From assembly GCA_030425485.1 (NCBI GenBank), contig JAUIAM010000019.1:1-64000 (forward strand): 64,000 nucleotides of DNA, given 5' to 3'. The stretch comes from Verrucomicrobiia bacterium (GTDB lineage Bacteria > Verrucomicrobiota > Verrucomicrobiia > Opitutales > Cerasicoccaceae). Shown piece by piece: positions 9,365 to 16,915 of the stretch (position 1 is the stretch's first letter; every line of letters starts with the position of its first letter). The notes under the pieces are model-generated. The model did not search any database. It had not been told where the DNA came from and saw nothing but the letters and a program-made list of their open reading frames with translations. The translations under genes were made by a program, and so were the position numbers.

Positions 9365-9469
9365 AACATCTTATCAATCATAGATGAAAATGGTCTTATC
9401 CTGAGCTGGCGCACCACCCATACTCAGGGGTAGCGACCATCGGGAGCGTAGGGGCGAGAAGCCCCTCAA

Positions 9470-9546
9470 TGCCAGCGGGTGTAACCCGCCGTAGTGGCCA
9501 GCCCCTCTAATGCTGCTCCAGCCGGAGTGCCAGCGGGTGCTACCCG
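9470..9546. repeat. Two direct copies of a short hairpin-forming repeat
   Basis: TGCCAGCGGGTGTAACCCG (from 9470) and TGCCAGCGGGTGCTACCCG (from 9528) differ at two bases and lie 58 bases apart. Each folds as CGGGT-3nt-ACCCG. The second copy ends one base before the mscS stop codon, so the hairpin would form immediately 3' of that gene. It may act as a transcript-end stabiliser, or it may be a decayed interspersed element. Confidence 0.55.
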
Positions 9547-9547
9547 T

Positions 9548-10978
9548 TTACTGGGGGGCGTTGGGGCCGAAGTCTCCGGGCAGGCGACCTTCGGGGTTGC
9601 TGTCGTCGAAGCCTGCCATCTTGCGAGCCACTTGGCCTTCGAGGTAGAGCGAGCGCGTGGGGAAGGCCACACTGAGGCCGCGGGCTTTAATGGCGCGCAT
9701 GATCTTGCAGTTGACGCGCTGGCGCACGTCCATGTGCTGCACCCAGGCGGTGGTCTTGGTGAAGTAATAGACCAGGATGTCGAGCGAGCTGTCGCCGAAG
9801 TCGGTGAAGTTGACCAGGATAAAGTCCTGCTGGACGCCGTCGTCCTCGGCCAGGAGCTGGCGGATGTCGGCCACCAGGCCCTCCATGTCCTCGGCGCTGG
9901 CCTCGTAGGTGATGCCCACGTATTGCTTGACGCGGCGCTTGGGCATGCGGGACCAGTTGTTGATGTACTCATTGGCCAGGATGGAGTTGGGGATGGACAT
10001 GACCGTCTTGGGCCAGGTGCGAACCTTGGTCGAACGCAAACCGATGGACTCCACGTCGCCGTCTACCTTGTCCCCGACGATGATCCAGTCGCCGACTTTG
10101 AACGGGCGGTCGAGCACGATCATGAGCGAGCCGAAAAAGTTGGCTACGGTGTCCTTGGCCGCCAGTGCGATGGCCGCGCCACCCAGGCCAAGGGTGGCCA
10201 GGATGCCCGCGACGTTGTAGCCGAGGTTGTCGATGACCATGAGGATGCCCACGCAGAGGATGAAGACCTTGGTCGTCTTTTTCAGCAGCGGAACAAAGCC
10301 AAAGATGGCCGACTTCTGGTCCTTGATGCGGCGGGCAAGGACGTCGCCCATCACGTCGACCATGCGCAGCATGCCCCAGACCACGAGCAGCATGGTGCTG
10401 CCGTGAAAGAGGTTCTGGATAAAGAGGGTGATGTCGTCGTCCAGCGGGAGGATGGCCAGCGAGACGTAGAGCCCGAGGAAGAAAATGAACCACGAAACGG
10501 GCTTCTCCAGCGCGTGGACGAGGTCGTCGTCGAAGTCGAATTTCGTGCGCTTGGTGATGAGGTGCAGGCGACGGAAGATGAACATCGCGATGACGTTCCG
10601 GAAAATGAGCGAGATGAGCAGGATGACAAAGCTCACCGTGAGCTGCCCGGCGGTGAAGCCGAAGATGTTCATGTTCCAGAAGCCACCCGTCAGCTCAAAG
10701 GGGGCGTCGAGGTGAACGGGCACTTGCTTGGGCTTGGGTTCGTCGCTGCTTTCGGTCTCCTTGGTCGCATCGGTGGCGTCGGATTTAATGACTTCTGCGG
10801 TGACCAGAGCGGAGGCGGCTCCGCCGACGGCTTCGGTATCGGATTCCCCGGTATTATTGTCCAGGACGTTCTGAGATGCGCTGTCCGTGGGGGCATCTGT
10901 GGCGGGTGCGTCTTGTGCCTGCACGGGCAGGGTCAGGCAGAGAACGAGAAAAATGGGAAGGAGAGCTGTCCAGCGCAT
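9548..10978 (-). CDS. MscS-family mechanosensitive channel
   Basis: This 476-residue inner-membrane channel has a cleavable signal peptide (RWTALLPIFLVLCLTLPVQA), an acidic Ala/Thr-rich periplasmic linker and several membrane segments. The family's pore helix reads ILATLGLGGAAIALAAKDTV, followed by the NFFGSLMIVLDRPFKVGDWI beta-domain entry. The middle and C-terminal cytoplasmic vestibule follows (VESIGLRSTKVRT, SIPNSILANEYINNWS). It is longer than E. coli MscS (286 residues) because of the added periplasmic and membrane part, as in the YnaI/MscM-like group. I use the ATG at 10978 that opens the signal peptide rather than 11047. The expected role is release of osmolytes under hypo-osmotic stress. 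It ends against the repeat at 9528-9546. Confidence 0.9.
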   Translation of the reverse strand: MRWTALLPIFLVLCLTLPVQAQDAPATDAPTDSASQNVLDNNTGESDTEAVGGAASALVTAEVIKSDATDATKETESSDEPKPKQVPVHLDAPFELTGGFWNMNIFGFTAGQLTVSFVILLISLIFRNVIAMFIFRRLHLITKRTKFDFDDDLVHALEKPVSWFIFFLGLYVSLAILPLDDDITLFIQNLFHGSTMLLVVWGMLRMVDVMGDVLARRIKDQKSAIFGFVPLLKKTTKVFILCVGILMVIDNLGYNVAGILATLGLGGAAIALAAKDTVANFFGSLMIVLDRPFKVGDWIIVGDKVDGDVESIGLRSTKVRTWPKTVMSIPNSILANEYINNWSRMPKRRVKQYVGITYEASAEDMEGLVADIRQLLAEDDGVQQDFILVNFTDFGDSSLDILVYYFTKTTAWVQHMDVRQRVNCKIMRAIKARGLSVAFPTRSLYLEGQVARKMAGFDDSNPEGRLPGDFGPNAPQ

Positions 10979-11045
10979 AGGGCCTAGCTTTATAGCCCTG
11001 AGGCGGCTGGCGAAAAGCAAAAACCAAAGTGGTCCGCATTTGGGC

Positions 11046-11074
11046 AAAAAGTGCCCCCGCCTTTCGGCAGGGGC
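11046..11074 (-). terminator. Rho-independent terminator of the EF-hand gene
   Basis: Reading the minus strand, GCCCCTGCC-GAAA-GGCGGGGGC (11074-11053, one G-U pair) is followed by ACTTTTT. It lies about 40 bases after the EF-hand gene stop and separates that gene from mscS. Confidence 0.7.
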
Positions 11075-11115
11075 TTCGCTACTATATACTACTACTATTT
11101 GCTTCGGTAAAAAAC

Positions 11116-11574
11116 CTAGTCTTCGAGGTAGGGGAGCGGGGGCTGACCGCCTTGGGGCCCGCCCTTACCGCCAGTGCAGGGGCAGTCGCCCGCCTTGGGC
11201 CCTTTGCTGCCGGGGCCACCTTTGCCAGCACTTTTTTTGCCCTGCTGCCCAGCCATGCGCTCCTCTATGGAGATCTGGCCGTCGCCGTTGGTGTCGAAAC
11301 GCTCGAGCATTTTCTGGTGGTGAGCATCTGCCTTGGCCTGCTCATCGGCGGAGAGTTGGCCGTCCTTGTCGGCGTCAAAGCGCTTGAGGATCATGGCCTG
11401 GCGTGCGGCGTTACGCTCGGTTTGGTCGAGCTGGCCGTCGCCGTTGGCGTCAAACTGTTCCAGCATCTGCTGGTGGCGTGGGCCGCCTGGGCCCTGTTGG
11501 GGTTGGGCCATCGTCTGGCTGGCGAAAAGGCCGGATGCTGCGAGCAGCGTGAGGAGGAGGGTTGTGTTTTTCAT
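11116..11574 (-). CDS. Secreted three-EF-hand calcium-binding protein
   Basis: The 152-residue protein starts with a signal peptide (KNTTLLLTLLAASGLFASQTMA). Three canonical EF-hand loops follow: DANGDGQLDQTE at 42-53, DADKDGQLSADE at 67-78 and DTNGDGQISIEE at 94-105, each with acidic residues at positions 1, 3, 5 and 12. The tail is Gly/Lys/Pro-rich with a CPC motif near 135. Proteins of this layout are common in Planctomycetes and Verrucomicrobiota and are probably periplasmic or surface calcium binders. No enzymatic domain is present. The frame is open to 11763, but only the ATG at 11574 gives a signal peptide. No Shine-Dalgarno is obvious. A terminator follows. Confidence 0.85.
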   Translation of the reverse strand: MKNTTLLLTLLAASGLFASQTMAQPQQGPGGPRHQQMLEQFDANGDGQLDQTERNAARQAMILKRFDADKDGQLSADEQAKADAHHQKMLERFDTNGDGQISIEERMAGQQGKKSAGKGGPGSKGPKAGDCPCTGGKGGPQGGQPPLPYLED

Positions 11575-11674
11575 GTGCGTGATCGTGTTTGAATGGTTAT
11601 GAATGAGGAAACACACCCTGGCTTTAAAAGTTGCACATCGGGCGCGGCATGCTCTGAATGTTTCTTCACTGCGC

Positions 11675-12025
11675 ATGTACCAGGTAAACTTCAGCGAACA
11701 AAGTATGAGCGAGCTCAACCAGCTCGACATCGAAGTGCAGATGCCCCTGATCGAGAAGTTCACGGGGTTGACGCAGTTTGAGCTGGACCACCCGAAGGAA
11801 GAGCTGGGACGCTTCGAGCGCGGCGGGCGTACCTACTACCGGTTGCGCGCGGGTGAGTTTCGCATCTATTTTGAGAAGCGTGGGGACACGCTCTACAGTC
11901 ACTACATCCTGCACCAGCATTCGCTGGCCGACTTTATTTTCCGCTTCAAGCTGCCGTATAAGGAGGAAACCCTCGTCGAGCAGCACCAGTCCTTTTGGAA
12001 ATACCTGGAGAGCCTGACCAAGTGA
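11675..12025 (+). CDS. RelE/ParE-like toxin-fold protein without adjacent antitoxin
   Basis: The 116-residue protein has the RelE/ParE-like pattern: MYQVNFSEQSMSELN, then basic strands GRTYYRLRAGEFRIYFEKRG and a closing YSHYILHQHSLADFIF segment. In RelE and ParE toxins such a core cleaves ribosome-bound mRNA or poisons gyrase. No antitoxin-size gene lies on either side. The gene instead overlaps pssA by one base (TGATG), and an LPYKEETLVEQHQSFWKYLES tail extends the fold. I infer a domesticated or regulatory role rather than an addiction module. The start at 11675 is the first ATG of the conserved part. An upstream in-frame start at 11603 is less likely, and neither has a good ribosome-binding site. 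Confidence 0.65.
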   Translation: MYQVNFSEQSMSELNQLDIEVQMPLIEKFTGLTQFELDHPKEELGRFERGGRTYYRLRAGEFRIYFEKRGDTLYSHYILHQHSLADFIFRFKLPYKEETLVEQHQSFWKYLESLTK

Positions 12026-12049
12026 TGCCTGACCAAGTGATGCCTGACC
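12013..12049 (+). repeat. 15-bp tandem duplication at the toxin/pssA junction
   Basis: CCTGACCAAGTGATG occurs twice head-to-tail (12013-12027 and 12028-12042) and is followed by a partial third unit CCTGACC. Each unit contains the TGATG stop/start overlap, so pssA has two equivalent in-frame ATG starts, at 12025 and 12040. Five added codons are tolerated because the unit length is a multiple of three. Confidence 0.9.
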
Positions 12050-12921
12050 CTGCCGACAGCAAACCACCCGAGACGGAGCAGGACGCGCCCAAGGAGCCGC
12101 AGCTTTGGAAGGATACGACCGAGGCCGGGCGCATCTACATCCTGCCCAATCTCTTCACTGCGGGTAACCTCTTCTTTGGCTTTCTGGCCATCATCTGGTG
12201 CATACGCGGTAAATATGTGGCGGCGGATGAAGCGCAGGCCGCGGGCTTTTTCACCGAGGCGGTCTTTTTTATTCTCGGGGCGGGGCTGTGTGATGCGCTC
12301 GACGGGCGCGTGGCCCGGCTGGGGGGGCGCGAATCCCTTTTTGGCAAGGAGTTCGACTCCATCGCCGACACGGTGTCCTTTGGGCTGGCCCCGGCCCTGA
12401 TGATGTTCTTCCTCATCCTCGACCCGACCACGGGCTATCCGTTTTTTCGCCAGATCGGCTGGCTGATCGGCTTTCTCTACCTGCTGTGTGCGGGCGTGCG
12501 CCTGGCCCGCTTCAACGTCCTGACGAACCCCTACATCCCGCCGGGCGACATCGGCTCTTCGGCCAAGCCGGACGACTTTCTCGGGCTCCCCGCGCCGATG
12601 GCTGCCGGGACGGTAGCCTCGCTCGTGCTCGTGCTGCTCAACTTCGACCTGAAAGTTTTCTCCCTGCTCCTGCCACCGCTCATGCTGCTTATCGCCTGGC
12701 TCATGGTCAGCCTGATTCCCTACCCGTCCTTTAAGCACGTGGACTGGCAGACGCACACCCAGATGCGGCACTTTATCGCGCTGGTGGCCTTTGTGGCGGC
12801 GCTGTTCCTCTTTTGGCGTTTCTCCTTCGCCATCCTGTTTCTGGTCTACATCGGCTGGGGCTTTATCGCCCACCTGATGCGGCGCAAGAAAGCACCGCCG
12901 GCGGAAGAGTCCGCCACCTGA
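12025..12921 (+). CDS. pssA: CDP-diacylglycerol--serine O-phosphatidyltransferase
   Basis: This 298-residue integral-membrane enzyme makes phosphatidylserine from CDP-diacylglycerol and serine, the entry to phosphatidylethanolamine. The CDP-alcohol phosphatidyltransferase signature is complete: DALDGRVARL followed by GKEFDSIADTVSFG, giving the D-G-x2-A-R-x8-G-x3-D-x3-D metal and substrate site. About eight hydrophobic helices surround it. The acidic, proline-rich N-terminus is not conserved. GGAG at 12007-12010 lies 14 bases before the ATG at 12025 and further from the alternative at 12040. The class is the membrane type II (Bacillus/archaeal-like) enzyme, not the E. coli PLD type. No psd gene is in the window. 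Confidence 0.9.
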   Translation: MPDQVMPDPADSKPPETEQDAPKEPQLWKDTTEAGRIYILPNLFTAGNLFFGFLAIIWCIRGKYVAADEAQAAGFFTEAVFFILGAGLCDALDGRVARLGGRESLFGKEFDSIADTVSFGLAPALMMFFLILDPTTGYPFFRQIGWLIGFLYLLCAGVRLARFNVLTNPYIPPGDIGSSAKPDDFLGLPAPMAAGTVASLVLVLLNFDLKVFSLLLPPLMLLIAWLMVSLIPYPSFKHVDWQTHTQMRHFIALVAFVAALFLFWRFSFAILFLVYIGWGFIAHLMRRKKAPPAEESAT

Positions 12922-12939
12922 TTATGACCTGCGCGGCCT

Positions 12940-13332
12940 CTAGGCGGCGCCGTACCAGTTGTGGAACGTGACGATGAGCCCGGACTCGTCGTAGCCGAGG
13001 TGGAGGGCGTTGGCCATGTCGAAGCTGCTGCCGTCGGTGTTGCGCCCGGCCACGCGCACGATGCAGGCGATGCTGCGCTGTTGGGCATCGACGATGCGGT
13101 CAGTATACTCGGCGTGAAAGTGCTCCACGAGGTCGAAGAAACGCTGGTACTCCCTGCGGATGGCCTCCGGGGTGGAGGCGGCCTTGCTGTTCCATGCGCT
13201 GGCGTCGTCGTCTAGCCCGTGAACGCGATAGGCGTGCTCGGGAGCAAAGCAGGCCGCGACGGCCTGAGCATTGCGGGCGTTGACGGCTTCGCCGTAACGT
13301 TCGAGGAGGGCGTTGAGTTGGGCTGCGTCCAT
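12940..13332 (-). CDS. SnoaL/NTF2-like fold protein
   Basis: The 130-residue single-domain protein has the NTF2-like cone-fold pattern: LNALLERYGEAVNARNAQAV, then CFAPEHAYRVHG, a PEAIRREYQRFFDLV helix, and strands ending in GLIVTFHNWYG. Such proteins act as small isomerases, hydrolases or ligand carriers, and catalytic residues vary too much to assign one. It converges with pssA, with only 18 bases between the two stops. It lies four bases downstream of the next minus-strand gene, so the two are probably co-transcribed. Confidence 0.75.
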   Translation of the reverse strand: MDAAQLNALLERYGEAVNARNAQAVAACFAPEHAYRVHGLDDDASAWNSKAASTPEAIRREYQRFFDLVEHFHAEYTDRIVDAQQRSIACIVRVAGRNTDGSSFDMANALHLGYDESGLIVTFHNWYGAA

Positions 13333-13336
13333 CGGG

Positions 13337-13975
13337 CTACTGAGTGACGCTGAGCATGTCCACTTCCTCGGCCAGATCGCAGAGCAGGTCGGTCATGTGC
13401 TGGAGGTGGAGGCGTTTCGCCTCGTCGTAGGGCAGGCCAAACTCCAGGTAGAGCATGACGCCGGCGGAGAGCTCCAGAAAGCCTTTGCTCTCGCCCCATT
13501 CCTTTTCGAGAAGCTTGCGGCGGTCGCGGTTAAAAAACGCGGCGATGGCTTCGGGCTGGTTGCTGCGGAGGGAAAACGCCTTGTCGAACTCCGGGTCTTC
13601 GCTCGGGGTGTACTTCAGTCGGGCCACTTGCCCGAGCTTGTCCAGGGCATGCTGGCGGGCCAGCGTGAACTTGATTTCCTTGGGGGCGCGGGTGGCAATG
13701 CTGATGGCGATGTCGGTCTGGCGGGTGTTGTCCATGCCGTAGCCCTTGGGGTAGATGGCCAGTTCTCGCCCGCGATAGCGCCCGTAGAGGGTGGGGTTGC
13801 GGCGATAGAGGCCCATCATGGAGGCTGCGGGCACGGTGAGCTCGATGCCGAAGTGCTCGGCCAGGGCCGACATCTGGGTTTCCAGCTTACGAAAGTTCTT
13901 TAGTTGGGTGGTGATGGCAGCGATGCAGACCGCCAAAAACGCCCCGCCAACCACGGCCAGCAGTATCCATTCCAT
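13337..13975 (-). CDS. Unknown protein with N-terminal membrane anchor
   Basis: I do not recognise this 212-residue protein. One hydrophobic helix at residues 3-22 (WILLAVVGGAFLAVCIAAIT) is followed by a short coiled segment and a mixed alpha/beta soluble domain. Notable strings are GLYRRNPTLYGRYRGRELAIYPKGYG and TRQTDIAISIATRAPKEIKF. The region resembles uncharacterised proteins in which a small beta domain reports on membrane state, but I make no functional claim. The ATG at 13975 is the only reasonable start. Sixty-seven bases separate it from proA, and the NTF2-like gene follows four bases later. Confidence 0.7.
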   Translation of the reverse strand: MEWILLAVVGGAFLAVCIAAITTQLKNFRKLETQMSALAEHFGIELTVPAASMMGLYRRNPTLYGRYRGRELAIYPKGYGMDNTRQTDIAISIATRAPKEIKFTLARQHALDKLGQVARLKYTPSEDPEFDKAFSLRSNQPEAIAAFFNRDRRKLLEKEWGESKGFLELSAGVMLYLEFGLPYDEAKRLHLQHMTDLLCDLAEEVDMLSVTQ

Positions 13976-14042
13976 GAAGAAGTAATGCCACAGCTACGCG
14001 AGGGGGGGCAAGCGTGATCGCCCCGCTTTTTAGGGCAAGATA

Positions 14043-15308
14043 CTACTTAATCTGCCCGGTGCCGTGGACGACGTATTTGTAGGTGCAGAGCTCGCGCAGG
14101 CCCATCGGGCCGCGTGCGTGCAGGCGGTCGGTGGAGATACCGATCTCTGCGCCGAGGCCAAACTCGTTGCCGTCGGTGAAGCGTGTCGAGGCGTTATGGT
14201 AAACGGTCGAGGCGTCCACCCCGGTGAAAAAGGTCTGCGCGGCGGTCTTGTCCTCCGTCACGATGGCCTCGGAGTGCCCGCTGCCATAGCGGTTGATGCA
14301 GGCGATGGCCTCGTCGATGTCCTTCACCACCTTGATCGAGATGATGTAGTCAAGGTACTCGGTGGCGTAGTCCTCCTCGGTGGCGGGCACGGTCTTCATG
14401 TCCTTGAGGATGGCGGCGGCCAGATCGTCCACCCGCAGCTCGACGCCTTTCTCGGCTAAAGCTTGGGCGATGTCGGGCAGCAGCTTGATGGCGGCTTCCT
14501 CGTGGATGAAGAGATTCTCTGCCGCGTTGCACACGCTCACGCGCTGGGCCTTGGAGTTGACGGTGATGGACACGGCCAGCTCGGGATCGGCGGCCTTGTC
14601 CACGTAGACCGAGCAAACGCCGTCGTAGTGCTTGATGACGGGGATGCGGCTGTTGTCCGTGACGAAGCGGATCAGCCCCTCGCCGCCGCGGGGGATGATG
14701 CAGTGCACGTACTCATGGAGCTTGAGGAGCTGGTTCAGCGCGTAGCGGTCGGTTGTCGGGATGAGCTGCACGGCGTGCTCGGGCAGACCGGAGTCTCTTA
14801 ATGCGCGGGAGATGAGCTCGGCCAGCGCGGTGTTGGAGTGAAAGGCTTCCTTGCCTCCGCGCAGGATGCAGGCGTTGCCGCTTTTCAGGCAGAGCACGGC
14901 GCAGTCGATGGTGACGTTGGGGCGCGACTCGTAGATGATGCCCACGACGCCGATCGGCACCCGCACCTTGCGGATGTCCAGCCCGTTCGGGCGCACGGTT
15001 TGCTCCAGCTCTTCGCCCACGGGGTCGGGCAGGGCGGCGACTTCGCGGACGCCCCGGGCGATGCCTGCGATGCGCTCGGAGGTAAAGGTCAGGCGCTCGA
15101 TCATCGGCTTGGCCAGGTCCAGTGCGCGCGCCGCGGAGAGGTCGCGGGCGTTCTCGTTGAGCAGGAGCGCTTCGTTTTCTTCGATCAAGTCGGCCAGGCG
15201 CATGAGGGCGGCGTTCTTCTGCTCTGTGGTCAGAGCTGCGGTTTTGAGCGCAGCCTGCCGGGCCTGCTTGGCGATCGTTTCAACGATTTCTGTGATCTTG
15301 TCTGTCAT
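14043..15308 (-). CDS. proA: Glutamate-5-semialdehyde dehydrogenase (gamma-glutamyl phosphate reductase)
   Basis: The 421-residue enzyme catalyses the NADPH-dependent second step of proline synthesis from glutamate. Its length and motifs match Pro[18 protein letters not shown] at about 117-133, [17 protein letters not shown] at 143-159, the catalytic cysteine C260 in [18 protein letters not shown], and [18 protein letters not shown] near the end. It starts at the ATG at 15308. The proB partner is not adjacent or elsewhere in the window. The gene lies after the terminator of the kinase cluster, so it has its own promoter in 15309-15417, where I see no convincing boxes. Confidence 0.96.
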   Translation of the reverse strand: MTDKITEIVETIAKQARQAALKTAALTTEQKNAALMRLADLIEENEALLLNENARDLSAARALDLAKPMIERLTFTSERIAGIARGVREVAALPDPVGEELEQTVRPNGLDIRKVRVPIGVVGIIYESRPNVTIDCAVLCLKSGNACILRGGKEAFHSNTALAELISRALRDSGLPEHAVQLIPTTDRYALNQLLKLHEYVHCIIPRGGEGLIRFVTDNSRIPVIKHYDGVCSVYVDKAADPELAVSITVNSKAQRVSVCNAAENLFIHEEAAIKLLPDIAQALAEKGVELRVDDLAAAILKDMKTVPATEEDYATEYLDYIISIKVVKDIDEAIACINRYGSGHSEAIVTEDKTAAQTFFTGVDASTVYHNASTRFTDGNEFGLGAEIGISTDRLHARGPMGLRELCTYKYVVHGTGQIK

Positions 15309-15419
15309 CGCAATAAAAGGAGATAAGGGGAAAATGTGTACGATCTGCCCACAAAAGGCAAACGGTTAGCGCAGGTCCTGCGGAACGAGGATGGTCCCTG
15401 CATCCCGCGTTGTTTCCAT

Positions 15420-15450
15420 AAAAAAGCCCCGGGTGCTTGCGACCCGGGGC
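15420..15450 (-). terminator. Strong intrinsic terminator after the PfkB kinase gene
   Basis: On the minus strand, GCCCCGGGT-7nt-ACCCGGGGC (15450-15426), a perfect 9-bp GC stem, is followed by six Ts (15425-15420). It lies 25 bases after the kinase stop and marks the end of the long minus-strand MoxR-to-kinase cluster. Confidence 0.9.
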
Positions 15451-15475
15451 GTGAAAGTGTCCCTTGGCGGTTTGC

Positions 15476-16465
15476 CTAGAGCGCGGCGTCGAGGGCGGCC
15501 TTGATGTGCGGCCAGCGCTCAGACGGGATGGCTGCGCCCATGACCTGCACGATCTCAGCGCCGAGGATGGAGCCGTTACGCCCGCACTCTGCGAGGGGGC
15601 GTCCGCGCAACCAGCCATAGAGGAAGCCGCTGGCCCAGAGGTCGCCTGCACCGGTGGTATCGACGGCCTGGACGACGTTTGGCGCGATGCGCTCAAGCTT
15701 GTTACCCTGCTGGATAAGCGAGCCTGCCTTGCCCAGCTTGACCACGGCGACGTCGCACATGCCGGCCAGGTCGGCCACCATTTTATCGTAGTCCTTGGAG
15801 TCAAACAGTGCGCCGGCTTCTTCCTCGTTGGCAAAGACCACGTCCACGTACTCGCTAAGGATGTCTGCGAGGATATCCTTGGTTGCGCCGACGACTTCGA
15901 AGGAAGCGAGGTCGAGGCTCACGGTGCAGCCTGCGGCCTTGGCCGAGTTGAGCACCTTAAACATCAGGTCGCGGTTAAAGAGGATGTAGCCCTCGATGTG
16001 GACGTGGCGGCAGCCCTGGAAGTCTGCCGTAGTGACTTCCTCCGGGGAGAGGGTCATGGCCGCGCCGAGGTCGGTGCGCATGGTGCGCTCGGAGTCGGGC
16101 GTTACGAGGGAGAGGCAGCGGCCGTTGGGCACTTCGCCGATTTTGAAACGCGAGGCGTCTCCGCCGAGGGCGACAAAGCGGTCCTTATAAAACTCGCCGC
16201 CGGAGTCATTGCCCAGCTTGCCGAGAAAGGTGGTGGGCAGGCCCAGGTGGGCCACTGCCACGGCGGTATTTCCGGCTGAGCCGCCGGGGGCTTCGGTCAG
16301 CGGGCTGTCGACTTTGGCCATCAGCTCTCCGATGGTTTGGGAGTCGACGAGCTCCATGCCGCCCTTATCTCCGGGGATGGAGTCGACGAAGGCTTCCGTG
16401 ACTTGCGCGAGGCTGTCTACGACCGGCGATCCAACGCCGATCAGGTCAAAAGTGGTATTACTCAT
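15476..16465 (-). CDS. PfkB-family carbohydrate/nucleoside kinase (adenosine-kinase-like)
   Basis: This 329-residue ribokinase-superfamily kinase has the substrate-binding GGSAGNTAVAVAHLG at about 61-75. It also has an N-x-x-E-like FANEEEAGAL near 211 and the catalytic anion-hole motif DTTGAGDLWASGFLYG, with D275 as the general base. The N-terminus (FDLIGVGSPVVDSLAQV) and size resemble the bacterial adenosine-kinase-like group, but PfkB substrate calls from sequence alone are unreliable. The stop of the DUF6941 gene lies 14 bases upstream and a strong terminator follows. It is the distal gene of the MoxR cluster, perhaps only by read-through. Confidence 0.85.
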   Translation of the reverse strand: MSNTTFDLIGVGSPVVDSLAQVTEAFVDSIPGDKGGMELVDSQTIGELMAKVDSPLTEAPGGSAGNTAVAVAHLGLPTTFLGKLGNDSGGEFYKDRFVALGGDASRFKIGEVPNGRCLSLVTPDSERTMRTDLGAAMTLSPEEVTTADFQGCRHVHIEGYILFNRDLMFKVLNSAKAAGCTVSLDLASFEVVGATKDILADILSEYVDVVFANEEEAGALFDSKDYDKMVADLAGMCDVAVVKLGKAGSLIQQGNKLERIAPNVVQAVDTTGAGDLWASGFLYGWLRGRPLAECGRNGSILGAEIVQVMGAAIPSERWPHIKAALDAAL

Positions 16466-16479
16466 AGAACAATTTTCGT

Positions 16480-16863
16480 TTAGGCTAAAACGCCAAATGA
16501 CGTCACAAGGATGGGTTCGTCGTCAACCTCAATCGCTGCGGCGTAGTCCCCGGCTTGTTCGAAGCGCAGGTTTTTGAGCTGGTTGACGAGGTGGATGCGG
16601 TGCAGCGGGCTCTTCGACTCGAACTGTCGCTCAACCTGCATGATGGGCACCTCGCCCGGCAGGCTGAGCGAGAGCCGCAACTGGTGATCGCCGATGCTGA
16701 CATCTGCCAGACTGATGAACCAGACCATCTGCGGGTGCACGACCGGGTACTGCGCCGCGCGCAGGCTGGAGAACATCCCCAACAGGTAGTACTTGCCCGA
16801 GGTCGGGTCGAGGTGGACACCATCGCAGGTGGCAAAACATAGGAGCTGTGGCTTGGACTGCAT
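16480..16863 (-). CDS. DUF6941-like small protein
   Basis: The 127-residue protein has a beta-rich pattern (FATCDGVHLDPTSGKYYLLGMF, QMVWFISLADVSIGDHQLRL, DYAAAIEVDDEPILVTSFGV). I associate this with the DUF6941 family of unknown function. It has no signal peptide or membrane segment, so it is probably cytoplasmic. The gene lies 52 bases downstream of the TolQ/ExbB-like gene and 14 bases upstream of the PfkB kinase, suggesting co-transcription. No catalytic residues stand out. Confidence 0.65.
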   Translation of the reverse strand: MQSKPQLLCFATCDGVHLDPTSGKYYLLGMFSSLRAAQYPVVHPQMVWFISLADVSIGDHQLRLSLSLPGEVPIMQVERQFESKSPLHRIHLVNQLKNLRFEQAGDYAAAIEVDDEPILVTSFGVLA

Positions 16864-16915
16864 GAAGTCAGCAGGCTGTCATGGCGCGGGCGTCGGGGCA
16901 ACAGCCGATTCGCGC

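Larger units (their letters stand above)
9209..9547. other. Hairpin-rich intergenic gap between convergent genes
   Basis: This is the only gene-free stretch over 300 bases. It separates the convergent EEP and mscS genes. No open reading frame with coding character was found. It holds a cloverleaf-like repeat (9310-9364), a GGGGC-GAGAA-GCCCC hairpin near 9460-9475, and two copies of a short hairpin-forming repeat (9470-9546), the last abutting the mscS stop codon. A transcript-terminating role for either gene is plausible, but none of the hairpins is followed by a clear U-tract. Confidence 0.7.

Noticed and set aside
9494-10987. 497-residue plus-strand open frame opposite mscS
   Set aside because: It is the shadow of the mscS gene. 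The MscS motifs are unmistakable on the minus strand.
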